Positions 7,419 through 16,147 of a stretch of 64,000 bases of DNA are shown here, one piece after another. Source of the stretch: Flagellimonas_B algarum (GTDB taxonomy: Bacteria > Bacteroidota > Bacteroidia > Flavobacteriales > Flavobacteriaceae); assembly GCF_040513375.1 (NCBI RefSeq), contig NZ_JBEVTG010000002.1, forward strand, positions 1,116,001 to 1,180,000. Reading direction: 5' to 3'. A program made the position numbers and the translations under genes. Every line of letters begins with the position of its first letter. The first letter of the stretch is position 1. The notes under the pieces are model-generated. The model ran no database searches. It saw only the letters and a list, made by a program, of their open reading frames with translations, and was not told the origin of the DNA.

Positions 7419-10223
7419 TTAGAGCTTCAAAATGTAGTCGACAAGGTTGTGATCGTGCGAAAGATCCATTTTTTTTCGCAAGCGGTACCGTTTTATCTCC
7501 ACACTGCGCGCTGAAATGTTCAAAAGAGGGGCGATTTCCTTAGACGACAAATTGAGTCTGAGATACGCACATAATCGGATATCATTCGGTGATAAGTTCG
7601 GATGTGACTTTTTCAACTTTTTCAAGAACTTTCGATCGGCATTGTTGAACGCCTCCTTGAATAATTCCCAATCGTCGTTCTTGTTTAGATTCTTATCTAT
7701 AATATCGATGATGGGTCTGGTAAAGTCTTTTCGTTCGCCACCGGAGACCAATTCGTTCTTCACTTGGGTCAGTAATTCGTTTTTGCGGATGATACTCAAA
7801 GTGGAGGCGGCAAGTTCATTGCTTTTGCTACGGAATTCTTTGCGCAGTTGTTCGTTTTTGATCTTGATGATCTCCTTTTCATTTTGAGCTTTGGCCAACT
7901 CCATTTTGCGCTCGTTCATTTCAATCAACTTGCGCTGCCTTCTTCGGTAATACTTGCGATATGAGCTATGCACTGCGAATGAAAACAGGATACCAAGCAC
8001 CACATACCCTAAAATGGCCATGTTCGAATACTGCCAAGGCTTGTTGATGGTAAAGGTATAGGAAGCCGTATTTGCGGAAACCTGGTCCCCTATTTTAGCC
8101 CTGACGTCAAAGGTATATTCCCCATGTGGTAGGTTCTCGAAGGTCGCCGAAGCCTCTTCAGACCAGTCGCTCCAATTCAAATAGTATCCTTCAAGCCGAT
8201 ATTGGTATTTGGTCGGTTCGTAATTATTATAATTCGGGGTATAAAAGGAAATTTTCAGATTGTTCTTATCAAAGGCAAAGCTGCCTTCTTCATCGAGTGC
8301 CACATCGATCATCGGGTCGGCCGACTGTTCCCTGGATAACTGGCGGATTCCTCCGATACGTACCTCTACTTGCTTTTCTTCCAATTTATCGAGATCCAGC
8401 GTAATGTATCCGAAACTGGTACCCAAGAGATAGGTATTCCCTTCAAGAAGGGCGATGCTTTCATAGCCGATGACCCCATCCCTGGCGTTTTCATGCAAGG
8501 GTATTTTTTCAATTATAAAACCGTCGTTGAATTTGGCCGGTGCGATCCGGTTCAAATAGTTCCGTGAAAACACCCACAGGTTATCATTCTCGCCATCGAC
8601 CACCATTTTTCCCGATACGTAATCGCCCTCGGTATAGGCGGTACTTAATACACTATCACGAACGAAGCCGGCACTAGTGGTATCGTACCTCATTATCCCC
8701 AGTCGGTGCGCATAATACAGTGTATTGCCGAATCTCGCGATCCCCGAATTGAAACCCGGCTCTAGCCAATCCACTTTCACATCAAGGGCAGCGTTAAAAT
8801 CGGCATCGACCTTGATTTCAAAAACCCCTTTGTACTCGTGGTTGACGAATACCACCGTGCCCAAAACCTCGAAATACCGGGCCGAATTATCGAATCCTTC
8901 GATTTTGTTGCGGACCTTCCATTGCCCCCCTTGAGATTCAAGTATGTACAGGCCTTGGTAATTTCCTTGTAAAATAAGGTCGTTTCGATCGGGGATCGTC
9001 CCAATTTTCCACGTACCGGGAATGTTGGCGATTTTGGTCGCCCGACCCGCTGAAATGGTGTAGGTTCCTGTATGGTGTCCACAAAAAAGGGTCCCATCGA
9101 TGTTGTTAAGCGACCATACCTGACCTTGGGTACCGGGAATCAATCGAAACCTTGGAGCTTCATCCAGTTTTTTATAGAACAGGCCTTGATTAGTCCCTAA
9201 ATAAAGGTATTCCCCAACTTTTGCCGAGGCGTAAACACTACCGATCGCCCCACTATTGTCATTGTACACCTTAAAATGCGAACCGGGATCTACGTAGCCG
9301 ATCCCATTATCCAACCCTAACCAAACCTTGGAGTCCATATCCTCGAAAACCGACAGCACCGTATTATTTCGCAATCCTTTGGTTTGATCGATGCGGTTCT
9401 TGAACCGGCCTTCACCGTCAAGGATCAAAAAGCCTCCCGATACGGTACCCAACGCGAAATCGGAATTCCGTAACCGAATCCCGCTGTAGATACTATTGCG
9501 GTCCAAGATGGAATCGGCAGGTATGTTCCATCGTTGCAAATCGCCATCTTTCAGGGTAAAAAATCCTTGATGACGGGTCAAGATCAACACACCATCGGCT
9601 ATGTCGAATACATTGATGATCTCATCTTCTTTGAGCGGAGTCCCTTCATGAATCAAGACCTTGCTCCCTCCCTCGAACCGAAACAGGCCTTGGCCGGCAA
9701 CTTGAAAGACGATACCGAGCTGCGTTTCGAAGATTCGTGGTAGCGAACTATCGGCAGGAACGAAACTTAGCGCTCCTGAGGCCTCATCAAAGACATAGAT
9801 GCGTTTTTTGGATTGGAAAAGGACCTTTCCTTCGGCATTGATAATGTGCCAAAATTCCTCGTCTTCCAACAATTGTTCTTTACTGTTTTTTGAAAGGGAC
9901 GTATACTCCAGATTGCCATCCCCATTCATTTCCCAATACCCAAACTCCATGTAGCAACCGGTATAGATTTTCGAGCCGATAACCATGACCGATCGCATGA
10001 TCGTTTCATTCGGTGAGGGAAACAAGGCCCATTCGGCCCCATTATATTGGAGCAACCCATTGTTGTTCGCGACATAGATCAGTTTGCCAGGGGCTTGTGA
10101 GATGGCCCAATTTTGGTTCTCGGCACCGTATTCGGACGGGGCATAATTGTGAAGAGGTGGAATTTCCTGCGCTACGGTCACCTGCGCTAGCAAAAGCAAA
10201 ATCAGGGGGAAATACTTCAACAT
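7419..10223 (-). CDS. Membrane-spanning propeller sensor / LuxR-type transcriptional regulator
   Basis: 934 residues. A signal peptide (1-19) is followed by a long periplasmic region of two-component-regulator propeller repeats (for example VWLGLDNGIGYV) and a Y_Y_Y domain (around 660-725: YKYQYRLEGYY, then NLPHGEYTFDVRAK). One membrane span lies at about 734-752, then a charged coiled coil (about 753-830), then a C-terminal LuxR/GerE helix-turn-helix (about 875-930; LSSKEIAPLLNISARSVEIKRYRLRKK). There is no histidine kinase, phosphoacceptor or receiver domain, so ligand sensing outside would be coupled directly to DNA binding inside. It lies directly upstream of the glucan operon on the same strand, 261 bases away, and is the obvious candidate regulator; the ligand is probably a beta-glucan oligosaccharide (inference). 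Confidence 0.88.
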   Translation of the reverse strand: MLKYFPLILLLLAQVTVAQEIPPLHNYAPSEYGAENQNWAISQAPGKLIYVANNNGLLQYNGAEWALFPSPNETIMRSVMVIGSKIYTGCYMEFGYWEMNGDGNLEYTSLSKNSKEQLLEDEEFWHIINAEGKVLFQSKKRIYVFDEASGALSFVPADSSLPRIFETQLGIVFQVAGQGLFRFEGGSKVLIHEGTPLKEDEIINVFDIADGVLILTRHQGFFTLKDGDLQRWNIPADSILDRNSIYSGIRLRNSDFALGTVSGGFLILDGEGRFKNRIDQTKGLRNNTVLSVFEDMDSKVWLGLDNGIGYVDPGSHFKVYNDNSGAIGSVYASAKVGEYLYLGTNQGLFYKKLDEAPRFRLIPGTQGQVWSLNNIDGTLFCGHHTGTYTISAGRATKIANIPGTWKIGTIPDRNDLILQGNYQGLYILESQGGQWKVRNKIEGFDNSARYFEVLGTVVFVNHEYKGVFEIKVDADFNAALDVKVDWLEPGFNSGIARFGNTLYYAHRLGIMRYDTTSAGFVRDSVLSTAYTEGDYVSGKMVVDGENDNLWVFSRNYLNRIAPAKFNDGFIIEKIPLHENARDGVIGYESIALLEGNTYLLGTSFGYITLDLDKLEEKQVEVRIGGIRQLSREQSADPMIDVALDEEGSFAFDKNNLKISFYTPNYNNYEPTKYQYRLEGYYLNWSDWSEEASATFENLPHGEYTFDVRAKIGDQVSANTASYTFTINKPWQYSNMAILGYVVLGILFSFAVHSSYRKYYRRRQRKLIEMNERKMELAKAQNEKEIIKIKNEQLRKEFRSKSNELAASTLSIIRKNELLTQVKNELVSGGERKDFTRPIIDIIDKNLNKNDDWELFKEAFNNADRKFLKKLKKSHPNLSPNDIRLCAYLRLNLSSKEIAPLLNISARSVEIKRYRLRKKMDLSHDHNLVDYILKL

Positions 10224-10276
10224 ACGGAGTTCAAAATCTTAAGGCATAGGGCGCTTCAGGGAGAAAGGACCTCCGA

Positions 10277-10552
10277 TCATACGATCTCGGCACTCAAACC
10301 TGCCTGCAACAACCGGGTACAACGGGGTTTCAAGTCATCGTACTCCCCGGTCTTTACCGTACACTTGCCCTTATAATGCACGATCAAAGAGCATTGTTCG
10401 GCCTGTTCAGGGGTATGTTCACAAACATCGATCAGTGTGGTGATGACGTGATCGAAGGTGTTCACGTCATCATTGAAGAGCACGATTTCGTTTTGCTTTA
10501 CGACTTCCTCTTCGACAAGTAATTCTTCGGAATATTTTTCCTGAATACCCAT
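10277..10552 (-). CDS. clpS: ATP-dependent Clp protease adaptor ClpS
   Basis: 91 residues from the ATG at 10552; the frame is open further upstream but that part overlaps prmA and has no family resemblance. The core VLFNDDVNTFDHVITTLI contains the ClpS Asn-Asp-Asp binding pocket for N-terminal residues of substrates, and EQAEQCSLIVHYKGKC is the second conserved block. ClpS docks on the ClpA/ClpC N-domain and delivers N-end-rule substrates. It is the last gene of the minus-strand housekeeping operon, 20 bases after prmA. The acidic N-terminal tail (EELLVEEEVV) is longer than in the E. coli protein but common in this phylum. Confidence 0.93.
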   Translation of the reverse strand: MGIQEKYSEELLVEEEVVKQNEIVLFNDDVNTFDHVITTLIDVCEHTPEQAEQCSLIVHYKGKCTVKTGEYDDLKPRCTRLLQAGLSAEIV

Positions 10553-10572
10553 GGTACAGCTCCTATACGTTT

Positions 10573-11400
10573 CTAAAATACATATTTTGCCGCTACCCAA
10601 TCGTTCTTTTCCATTTTTTTTCGGAATTCCCCACCCAGGTTTTGGCACAGGGAATTGAGGTCTACGACATCGTTTTCGTAAAATCCGCTCAGCAATAGCA
10701 TTCCTGGCCGTTCCATGTGTTCGATATAGGTGGGTATGTCTTGGAGTAAGATGTTTTTATTGATATTGGCCAGAATGATATCATAGCGTGATTGCGAGAG
10801 GGTCGAAGCATCCCCTTGATATACCTTGATTTTCTTGCAAGCGTTTCGCTCGACATTTTCCAGGGCGTTTTCATAGCTCCAAGCATCAATGTCAATGGCG
10901 TCGACGGTTTGTGCGCCGCGCATTTCGGCCATAATCGCCAAAACCCCGGTTCCGGTGCCCATATCAAGCACGCGTTTGCCTAAAAAATCGATTTCGAGCA
11001 TTTGGGCCAACATCATAAAGGTGGTTTCGTGATGGCCGGTGCCGAAACTCATCTTGGGCATGATCACGATTTCAAATCGCTTTCCGAAGGATCCATGAAA
11101 CGGGGCCCTGACCGTACACGAATCACCGACGTGGATCGGTTCGAATTGCTTCTCCCATTCGGCGTTCCAATTTTGTTGCTGGATGGTTTTCCTGCTCCAC
11201 TGGAGTTTGAACCCGGAATTTTCAAATATGGGCAAGGCATCGAATCGGGCGACATCGAATTGCGGTTCCGTGATATAAGCCAATAAGCCCTCTTCGTTCT
11301 CTACGAAACTTTCGAACCCGATCTCGGCCAAGTGGGCTATAACAATGCCCGTAGTCGGTTCAACGGGATCCAATTGAAATCGAAATTCAAGGTAATCCAA
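10573..11400 (-). CDS. prmA: Ribosomal protein L11 methyltransferase
   Basis: 275 residues, full length for the family. The N-terminal domain (about 1-100) carries the L11-recognition part (WNAEWEKQFEPIHV), and the C-terminal Rossmann fold has the SAM-binding motif DMGTGTGVLAI and the post-motif ILANINKNILL, corresponding to the NPPY-like active-site loop of PrmA. It methylates amino groups of ribosomal protein L11 with S-adenosylmethionine in the cytoplasm. It sits between tpiA (23 bases upstream) and clpS in one operon, an order often seen in Flavobacteriaceae. Confidence 0.95.
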   Translation of the reverse strand: MDYLEFRFQLDPVEPTTGIVIAHLAEIGFESFVENEEGLLAYITEPQFDVARFDALPIFENSGFKLQWSRKTIQQQNWNAEWEKQFEPIHVGDSCTVRAPFHGSFGKRFEIVIMPKMSFGTGHHETTFMMLAQMLEIDFLGKRVLDMGTGTGVLAIMAEMRGAQTVDAIDIDAWSYENALENVERNACKKIKVYQGDASTLSQSRYDIILANINKNILLQDIPTYIEHMERPGMLLLSGFYENDVVDLNSLCQNLGGEFRKKMEKNDWVAAKYVF

Positions 11401-11423
11401 CAGCTCAGTGATTTAAGTTGGGG

Positions 11424-12173
11424 TCAAATGGCCCTGATGATGGCCACGAAATCGTCGCACTTCAAAGAAGCACCACCGATCAAGCCGCCGTCAACATCGG
11501 GTTTCGAGAATATCTCTTTCGCATTGCCCGGTTTCACCGAACCGCCATATAAAATGGTGACTTTTTCGGCCACTTCGGTTGAAACGCCAGCGGCAATGGT
11601 CTTTCTGATAAAGGCATGCATTTCTTGTGCTTGTTCCGGACTTGCGGTTTCACCCGTACCAATGGCCCATACCGGTTCGTAAGCCAAAACGATGTGCGAC
11701 CAGGCCTCCGGGGCCAAATCGAACAAGCCGTTTTTCAATTGCGATTCGACGATTTGGAAATGGTTTCCTGATTGTCGGTCTTCCAACTCTTCCCCGAAAC
11801 AGAAAATAACCTTCATTGATTTCGCAACGGCGGCTTGTACTTTTTGGGCGAGCAATGCATCGGTTTCCCCAAAATGCGAACGGCGTTCGGAATGCCCCAA
11901 AATCACCGTATCTACCCCGATATCTAGGAGCATATCCGCTGAAATTTCACCGGTAAAGGCGCCATTTTCGGCAAAATGCATGTTTTGGGCAGCCACTTGT
12001 ATTACCGAACCCTCCAGACTTTTGACACTTTGCGAAAGATTGACAAAAGTGGGAGCCACAATGACCTCAGCCTCGGTATCGGGCAGCTTGGCGGCCAATT
12101 CGGAAAGCAAGGCTTCGGTTTGGGCAAGATTCTTGTTCATTTTCCAATTTCCTGCGACAATTTGGGTTCTCAT
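11424..12173 (-). CDS. tpiA: Triosephosphate isomerase
   Basis: 249 residues, the standard length of this glycolytic enzyme, which interconverts dihydroxyacetone phosphate and glyceraldehyde 3-phosphate. Visible hallmarks are the NWKMNK start of the barrel with the substrate-binding Asn/Lys, the catalytic His in ILGHSERR, the catalytic Glu in AYEPVWAIGTG with the mobile loop after it, and the phosphate-binding YGGSV and GGASL segments. It lies 10 bases downstream of the DoxX-DUF6624 gene in the same operon. Nothing unusual. Confidence 0.98.
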   Translation of the reverse strand: MRTQIVAGNWKMNKNLAQTEALLSELAAKLPDTEAEVIVAPTFVNLSQSVKSLEGSVIQVAAQNMHFAENGAFTGEISADMLLDIGVDTVILGHSERRSHFGETDALLAQKVQAAVAKSMKVIFCFGEELEDRQSGNHFQIVESQLKNGLFDLAPEAWSHIVLAYEPVWAIGTGETASPEQAQEMHAFIRKTIAAGVSTEVAEKVTILYGGSVKPGNAKEIFSKPDVDGGLIGGASLKCDDFVAIIRAI

Positions 12174-12183
12174 AGTATTGTTG

Positions 12184-13854
12184 TTAGTTTTTTGTTTCTG
12201 GTATCAATCGGTTGATTTCTTCTATGGTATAGGCCTTGAATTCGAAATCCTCACCAAAGATCCGCTTCGCATTGGCAATGACGTCATCATCGAATCCGGC
12301 TTGCTCTCGTAGGATGTTCACTGAATCCATATTCGCTATGGGCCAAATGAAGTCGATCGCTTTCGGGGAGCCGATATAATAACTCGACCCTTGGGTACCA
12401 TAACGTTGCGGTTTGTTCTGCCCCATCAAATACCGATCCAACATCATGGCGTACAAGCGATACGGAAGTTCTCCCGCTTCAGCGGCCTGCTCCATCAGCC
12501 CAAGGTACTCTGGAATGCGATTCGAATGTTGGATGACATACCAAGCAGCAATCCCTGCCCTTTTCCCGACCATACTTTTTCCTGGATACCCATATCGGGC
12601 CATGATATCGGCAATGAAGGCCATATTGGAGCTGTCAATTTCCATTTGCAGACCCCAATCGTCCATCGATGGGTTCTTCCGGTACTTTTGGTCGAGTTCC
12701 AAAATACTGTCCAATTGCTTTTTGAGGGCGAGGTCAAAGTATATCCCATTTTCAGGGGTTTCGAATTTCAAAGATCCGAAATCATTGAAGTGTTCTTTCT
12801 GCGCGATCGTCCCTTTGTTTACCACCAAAATGGCCGGATTCGAACGGACGATAGTCTTAAGGGTCGTCTCATCGGTGAAATAAAACTCGAAGTTCAAGTC
12901 GTATTCCCCAACAATGGCGGAACCCAGCTCGGCACTTGAGGCCGACATGCCGATGACCTTATATCCATTGCGGATGGCAGCATCGGTTTGGGTTTTGACC
13001 GTTTCGAAAGCGGCGAGATCGCTTTTTGCCAGGTCATAGGCAATGACCATAACCAAGCGTTCTTCGGCCATGAATTCGGTCGTAAAATCCTGTCCTTCCT
13101 GTTCTATGGTAAAATCGTGTATCGGTGGCTCATAGCCTTTTTGGATTTCTTCAGTCTCCACACCGACGAACTCCCCCTCGACCGTTGGGTAGTCACCGTT
13201 GGTCACCACGACCTTTTCGCCTTCGGGAGTATTGAACTTCCATGCGTATTCATAAATAGGTTTTGGCGCGTCTTCGGGCACCACCATACCTTGCTCGATA
13301 TTGGCCCCGATCTTATAAGGCCTGAAATCCTTAACCGGCAAATGGTTCAATACATGATAGCCGAATGCCACACAGGCTATCAAAGCGATGCCGTGAAGCA
13401 CCCAACCCACCTTTGCTGAAAACAGCGGTTTGATATGTTTGATTCCTAATACCAATATGACGATCAACACAAGTAAAATCACGTCTTTGGTAAAAGATTC
13501 CCAGGGGGTCAACTTGACCGCATCGCCAAAACACCCACAATCGGTCACTTTGTTGAAGTAGGCCGAATACCAGGTCAGAAAGGTGAAAAAGACAATCATG
13601 CCCAAAAGGCTCCAAACGGTTAGCTTGGGTTTGAAACCGGTCAACAACATGATGCCCAACAGCACTTCAACGATCACCAACACCAAGGCGATGGCCAATG
13701 CCAACGGCATCAAAAAAGGAAGATCGAGAACGCCTTGGCCAAAGTATTCCTCAAGTTTAAAGGAGAAACCGACCGGGTCGTTCAATTTGATGAGTCCACT
13801 GATGATGAAAAGGACTCCCACAACGACTCTTGAAAATGCGACTAGGTATTTCAT
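12184..13854 (-). CDS. DoxX/MauE-type membrane protein fused to a DUF6624 domain
   Basis: 556 residues. Residues 1-170 are a DoxX/MauE-like (BT_3928-type) membrane domain with about four to five spans, including RVVVGVLFIISGLIKLNDP and the CxC pair DCGCFGD (Cys106, Cys108), which suggests thiol redox chemistry. Residues about 240-365 look like a thioredoxin-fold domain without a CxxC pair (ILVVNKGTIAQ). Residues about 370-556 resemble DUF6624 (YGYPGKSMVG, WYVIQHS, RYGTQG). The usual BT_3928-family protein ends near residue 370, so the tail is an added domain. The start overlaps the stop of the DUF1599 gene by one base (TAATG), and tpiA follows at 10 bases. Function of the fusion is unknown. 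Confidence 0.85.
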   Translation of the reverse strand: MKYLVAFSRVVVGVLFIISGLIKLNDPVGFSFKLEEYFGQGVLDLPFLMPLALAIALVLVIVEVLLGIMLLTGFKPKLTVWSLLGMIVFFTFLTWYSAYFNKVTDCGCFGDAVKLTPWESFTKDVILLVLIVILVLGIKHIKPLFSAKVGWVLHGIALIACVAFGYHVLNHLPVKDFRPYKIGANIEQGMVVPEDAPKPIYEYAWKFNTPEGEKVVVTNGDYPTVEGEFVGVETEEIQKGYEPPIHDFTIEQEGQDFTTEFMAEERLVMVIAYDLAKSDLAAFETVKTQTDAAIRNGYKVIGMSASSAELGSAIVGEYDLNFEFYFTDETTLKTIVRSNPAILVVNKGTIAQKEHFNDFGSLKFETPENGIYFDLALKKQLDSILELDQKYRKNPSMDDWGLQMEIDSSNMAFIADIMARYGYPGKSMVGKRAGIAAWYVIQHSNRIPEYLGLMEQAAEAGELPYRLYAMMLDRYLMGQNKPQRYGTQGSSYYIGSPKAIDFIWPIANMDSVNILREQAGFDDDVIANAKRIFGEDFEFKAYTIEEINRLIPETKN

Positions 13855-14393
13855 TAGGCCTCACTTAAATGTATCAATGCAAAAACGGCGTAGTTGATGA
13901 TGTCTTGGTAGTTGGCGTCAATACCTTCGCTCACGAGGGTTGCCCCTTCATTGTCTTCGATCTGTTTGACGCGAAGCAACTTCTGCAAAATCAAGTCGGT
14001 TAGTGAGCTAACACGCATATCACGCCATGCCTCGCCGTAATCATGATTTTTGTCGAGCATTAGGGTTTTGGTTTCCAACACCTTGGCATCATAGTGCCTT
14101 AAAGCTTCCTCAGCAGACAAATCGGCCTGTTCGGCAATACCCAATTCAATTTGGACCAAAGCCATGACCGCATAGTTGACGATCCCTATGAATTCGGATT
14201 GCTCTCCTTCATCGACCTTATGTACTTCATTTTCCTGAAGACCACGTATGCGCTGTGCTTTGATGAACAGCTGATCGGTCAAAGAAGGCAACCTTAATAT
14301 CCGCCATGCCGTACCGTAATCGATGGTCTTCTTTTTGAAGAGCTCGCGACACGAATGGATGACCGCATCATATTGGCTTGAGGTTTGCTGCAT
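13854..14393 (-). CDS. DUF1599 domain protein (two copies of the domain)
   Basis: 179 residues, made of two similar halves: KKKTIDYGTAWRILRLPSLTDQ in the first is echoed by KNHDYGEAWRDMRVSSLTD in the second, each followed by helices containing GIVNYAVMAL or DIINYAVFAL. This is the duplicated DUF1599 protein conserved across Bacteroidota next to the DoxX-type gene; its biochemical role is not known to me. It is probably the first gene of the DUF1599-doxX-tpiA-prmA-clpS operon and is divergent from folP. Confidence 0.9.
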   Translation of the reverse strand: MQQTSSQYDAVIHSCRELFKKKTIDYGTAWRILRLPSLTDQLFIKAQRIRGLQENEVHKVDEGEQSEFIGIVNYAVMALVQIELGIAEQADLSAEEALRHYDAKVLETKTLMLDKNHDYGEAWRDMRVSSLTDLILQKLLRVKQIEDNEGATLVSEGIDANYQDIINYAVFALIHLSEA

Positions 14394-14448
14394 AAACTGC
14401 TTGAATTGTTATAATTTCGACACCGATAGTCGGTTTTTGCCACAGGGC

Positions 14449-14456
14449 CAAAGATA
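14449..14456 (-). promoter_or_regulatory. Possible -7 promoter element for the DUF1599-clpS operon
   Basis: On the minus strand this reads TATCTTTG, matching the Bacteroidota -7 consensus TAnnTTTG. It lies 56 bases upstream of the DUF1599 start in the gap to folP. I see no well-spaced TTG element upstream, so support is partial. Confidence 0.4.
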
Positions 14457-14484
14457 ACGAAACCGAACAAAGCACCTCGGCTTT

Positions 14485-15327
14485 ATGACCATAAACTGCA
14501 ACGGACTTCTAATCGATCTTTCAACACCCAAAGTCATGGGAATCGTCAACGTTACACCGGATTCCTTTTACGATGGGGGAAGGCTGAAAGATGCCTTGGA
14601 TGTGCTCCGTCAAGTAGAAACCATGTTGAACGAAGGAGCGACATTCATCGATGTAGGTGGATACAGCTCACGCCCAAATGCCCAAGAGGTATCCATAGCG
14701 GAAGAACTTCGAAGGGTTTTGCCGATTACGGAAGCACTATACCGTGAATTTCCCGGAATCTTGCTCTCCATAGATACCTTCAGAAGTACCGTGGCCGAGG
14801 CCGTCTTGGAGGCCGGAGCCGCGATGATCAATGATATTTCGGCCGGCCATCTTGATCCCGGCATGCTGGAGACCATCGCCGCCCATCAGGTGCCGTACAT
14901 CATGATGCATATGCGCGGTACCCCCCAGACCATGCAGCAACAAACGGATTACGGAGACCTTGAGCAGGACATCATCCACTACTTTTCAGAACGTTTGCGC
15001 AAGATCGAGGCCTTGAAGATCAATGATGTCATTCTCGACCCTGGATTCGGTTTTTCGAAGACTACAGCGCAAAATTTTCAACTCTTGAACCATTTTGATG
15101 TGTTCCAGCATTTGGGCCGCCCCCTATTGGTCGGTCTGAGCAGAAAATCGATGATATACAAAACGCTGGATATCGCTTCTGAACACGCCTTGAACGGTAC
15201 TACGGCACTACACATGATCGCTTTGACCAAAGGGGCTTCCATTTTGAGGGCCCATGATGTGAAAGAGGCCATGGAATGTGTTCGTTTACATGCCTGCCTG
15301 GTTCCGCCACATGATCCGGAACACTAA
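14485..15327 (+). CDS. folP: Dihydropteroate synthase
   Basis: 280 residues. It joins p-aminobenzoate to the pterin pyrophosphate in folate synthesis and is the sulfonamide target. Hallmarks are MGIVNVTPDSFYDGG near the start, the pterin-binding IDVGGYSSRPNA segment, SIDTFRS, MINDISAG and the C-terminal RAHDV with the conserved Arg. The Thr-Arg of many homologues' SxRP loop appears here as Ser-Arg-Pro. It is divergent from DUF1599 with a 91-base gap, and cdaA follows closely. Confidence 0.97.
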   Translation: MTINCNGLLIDLSTPKVMGIVNVTPDSFYDGGRLKDALDVLRQVETMLNEGATFIDVGGYSSRPNAQEVSIAEELRRVLPITEALYREFPGILLSIDTFRSTVAEAVLEAGAAMINDISAGHLDPGMLETIAAHQVPYIMMHMRGTPQTMQQQTDYGDLEQDIIHYFSERLRKIEALKINDVILDPGFGFSKTTAQNFQLLNHFDVFQHLGRPLLVGLSRKSMIYKTLDIASEHALNGTTALHMIALTKGASILRAHDVKEAMECVRLHACLVPPHDPEH

Positions 15328-15361
15328 CCCTATTTTTTTTACTTTTACAAAAACACGGCCT

Positions 15362-16147
15362 TTGGATTTCCTCAACTTTCTTGAATTCAAGATCACCGAT
15401 ATCATCGATATCATTTTGGTGGCCGTATTGCTCTATTACATTTACAAACTGGTCAAAGGCACCGTGGCCATCAATATTTTCATAGGTATCGTCATGGTCT
15501 GGGCCCTTTGGAAGCTTACTGAATTGCTGCAAATGAAAATGATCAGCAGCGTGGTCGGAGGCTTTATGAACATCGGTCTGATCGCCTTGATCATCGTTTT
15601 CCAGCAAGAAATCCGTAAGTTCCTCTTGATGATCGGATCGACCAATTTCGCGTCGAAACGCAATTTCATCAAGCATTTCAAGTTCTTGAGACAAGAAGGG
15701 ATGCCCACCGATACCGATATTGATGCCATCGTTTCAGCCTGTGAAAAAATGGGCATCAGTAAAACCGGGGCGATCATCGTCATTGAACGCAATAATAGCC
15801 TTGATTTCATTAAGTCAAGTGGTGACAAAATGAACATTGAGATCACCCAACCGATCATCGAAAGTATTTTTTACAAAAACAGTCCCCTACATGATGGGGC
15901 GGCCATCGTTCAAGACAATTACATCACGGCAACACGGGTCATCTTACCGGTTTCTAACGAACGCACCATACCCCTCCGTTTTGGTCTCAGGCATCGCGCG
16001 GCCGTCGGCATCACTGAAAAGACCGATGCGATCTGTTTGGTGGTGAGTGAAGAGACCGGACTGATCTCTTACATCAAAAATGGGGAATTCGTTTTGTACA
16101 AAAGCCTCGAAGAATTGAACCAAATGCTTAAAAAAGACCTTGCTTAA
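15362..16147 (+). CDS. cdaA: Diadenylate cyclase CdaA
   Basis: Makes cyclic di-AMP from two ATP at the inner membrane. Three hydrophobic spans at the N-terminus (DIILVAVLLYYIYKL onward) precede the DAC domain with its catalytic SPLHDGAAIV (DGA) and LRFGLRHRAAVG (RHR) motifs. The start is uncertain: I chose TTG at 15362 (LDFLNFLEFK, 261 residues) because family members begin with an equivalent MDFL segment; in-frame ATG codons at 15311 and 15290 would add 17 to 24 residues and overlap the end of folP. DUF3667 follows with a one-base TAATG overlap. The folP-cdaA pairing is common in this phylum. Confidence 0.93.
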   Translation: MDFLNFLEFKITDIIDIILVAVLLYYIYKLVKGTVAINIFIGIVMVWALWKLTELLQMKMISSVVGGFMNIGLIALIIVFQQEIRKFLLMIGSTNFASKRNFIKHFKFLRQEGMPTDTDIDAIVSACEKMGISKTGAIIVIERNNSLDFIKSSGDKMNIEITQPIIESIFYKNSPLHDGAAIVQDNYITATRVILPVSNERTIPLRFGLRHRAAVGITEKTDAICLVVSEETGLISYIKNGEFVLYKSLEELNQMLKKDLA

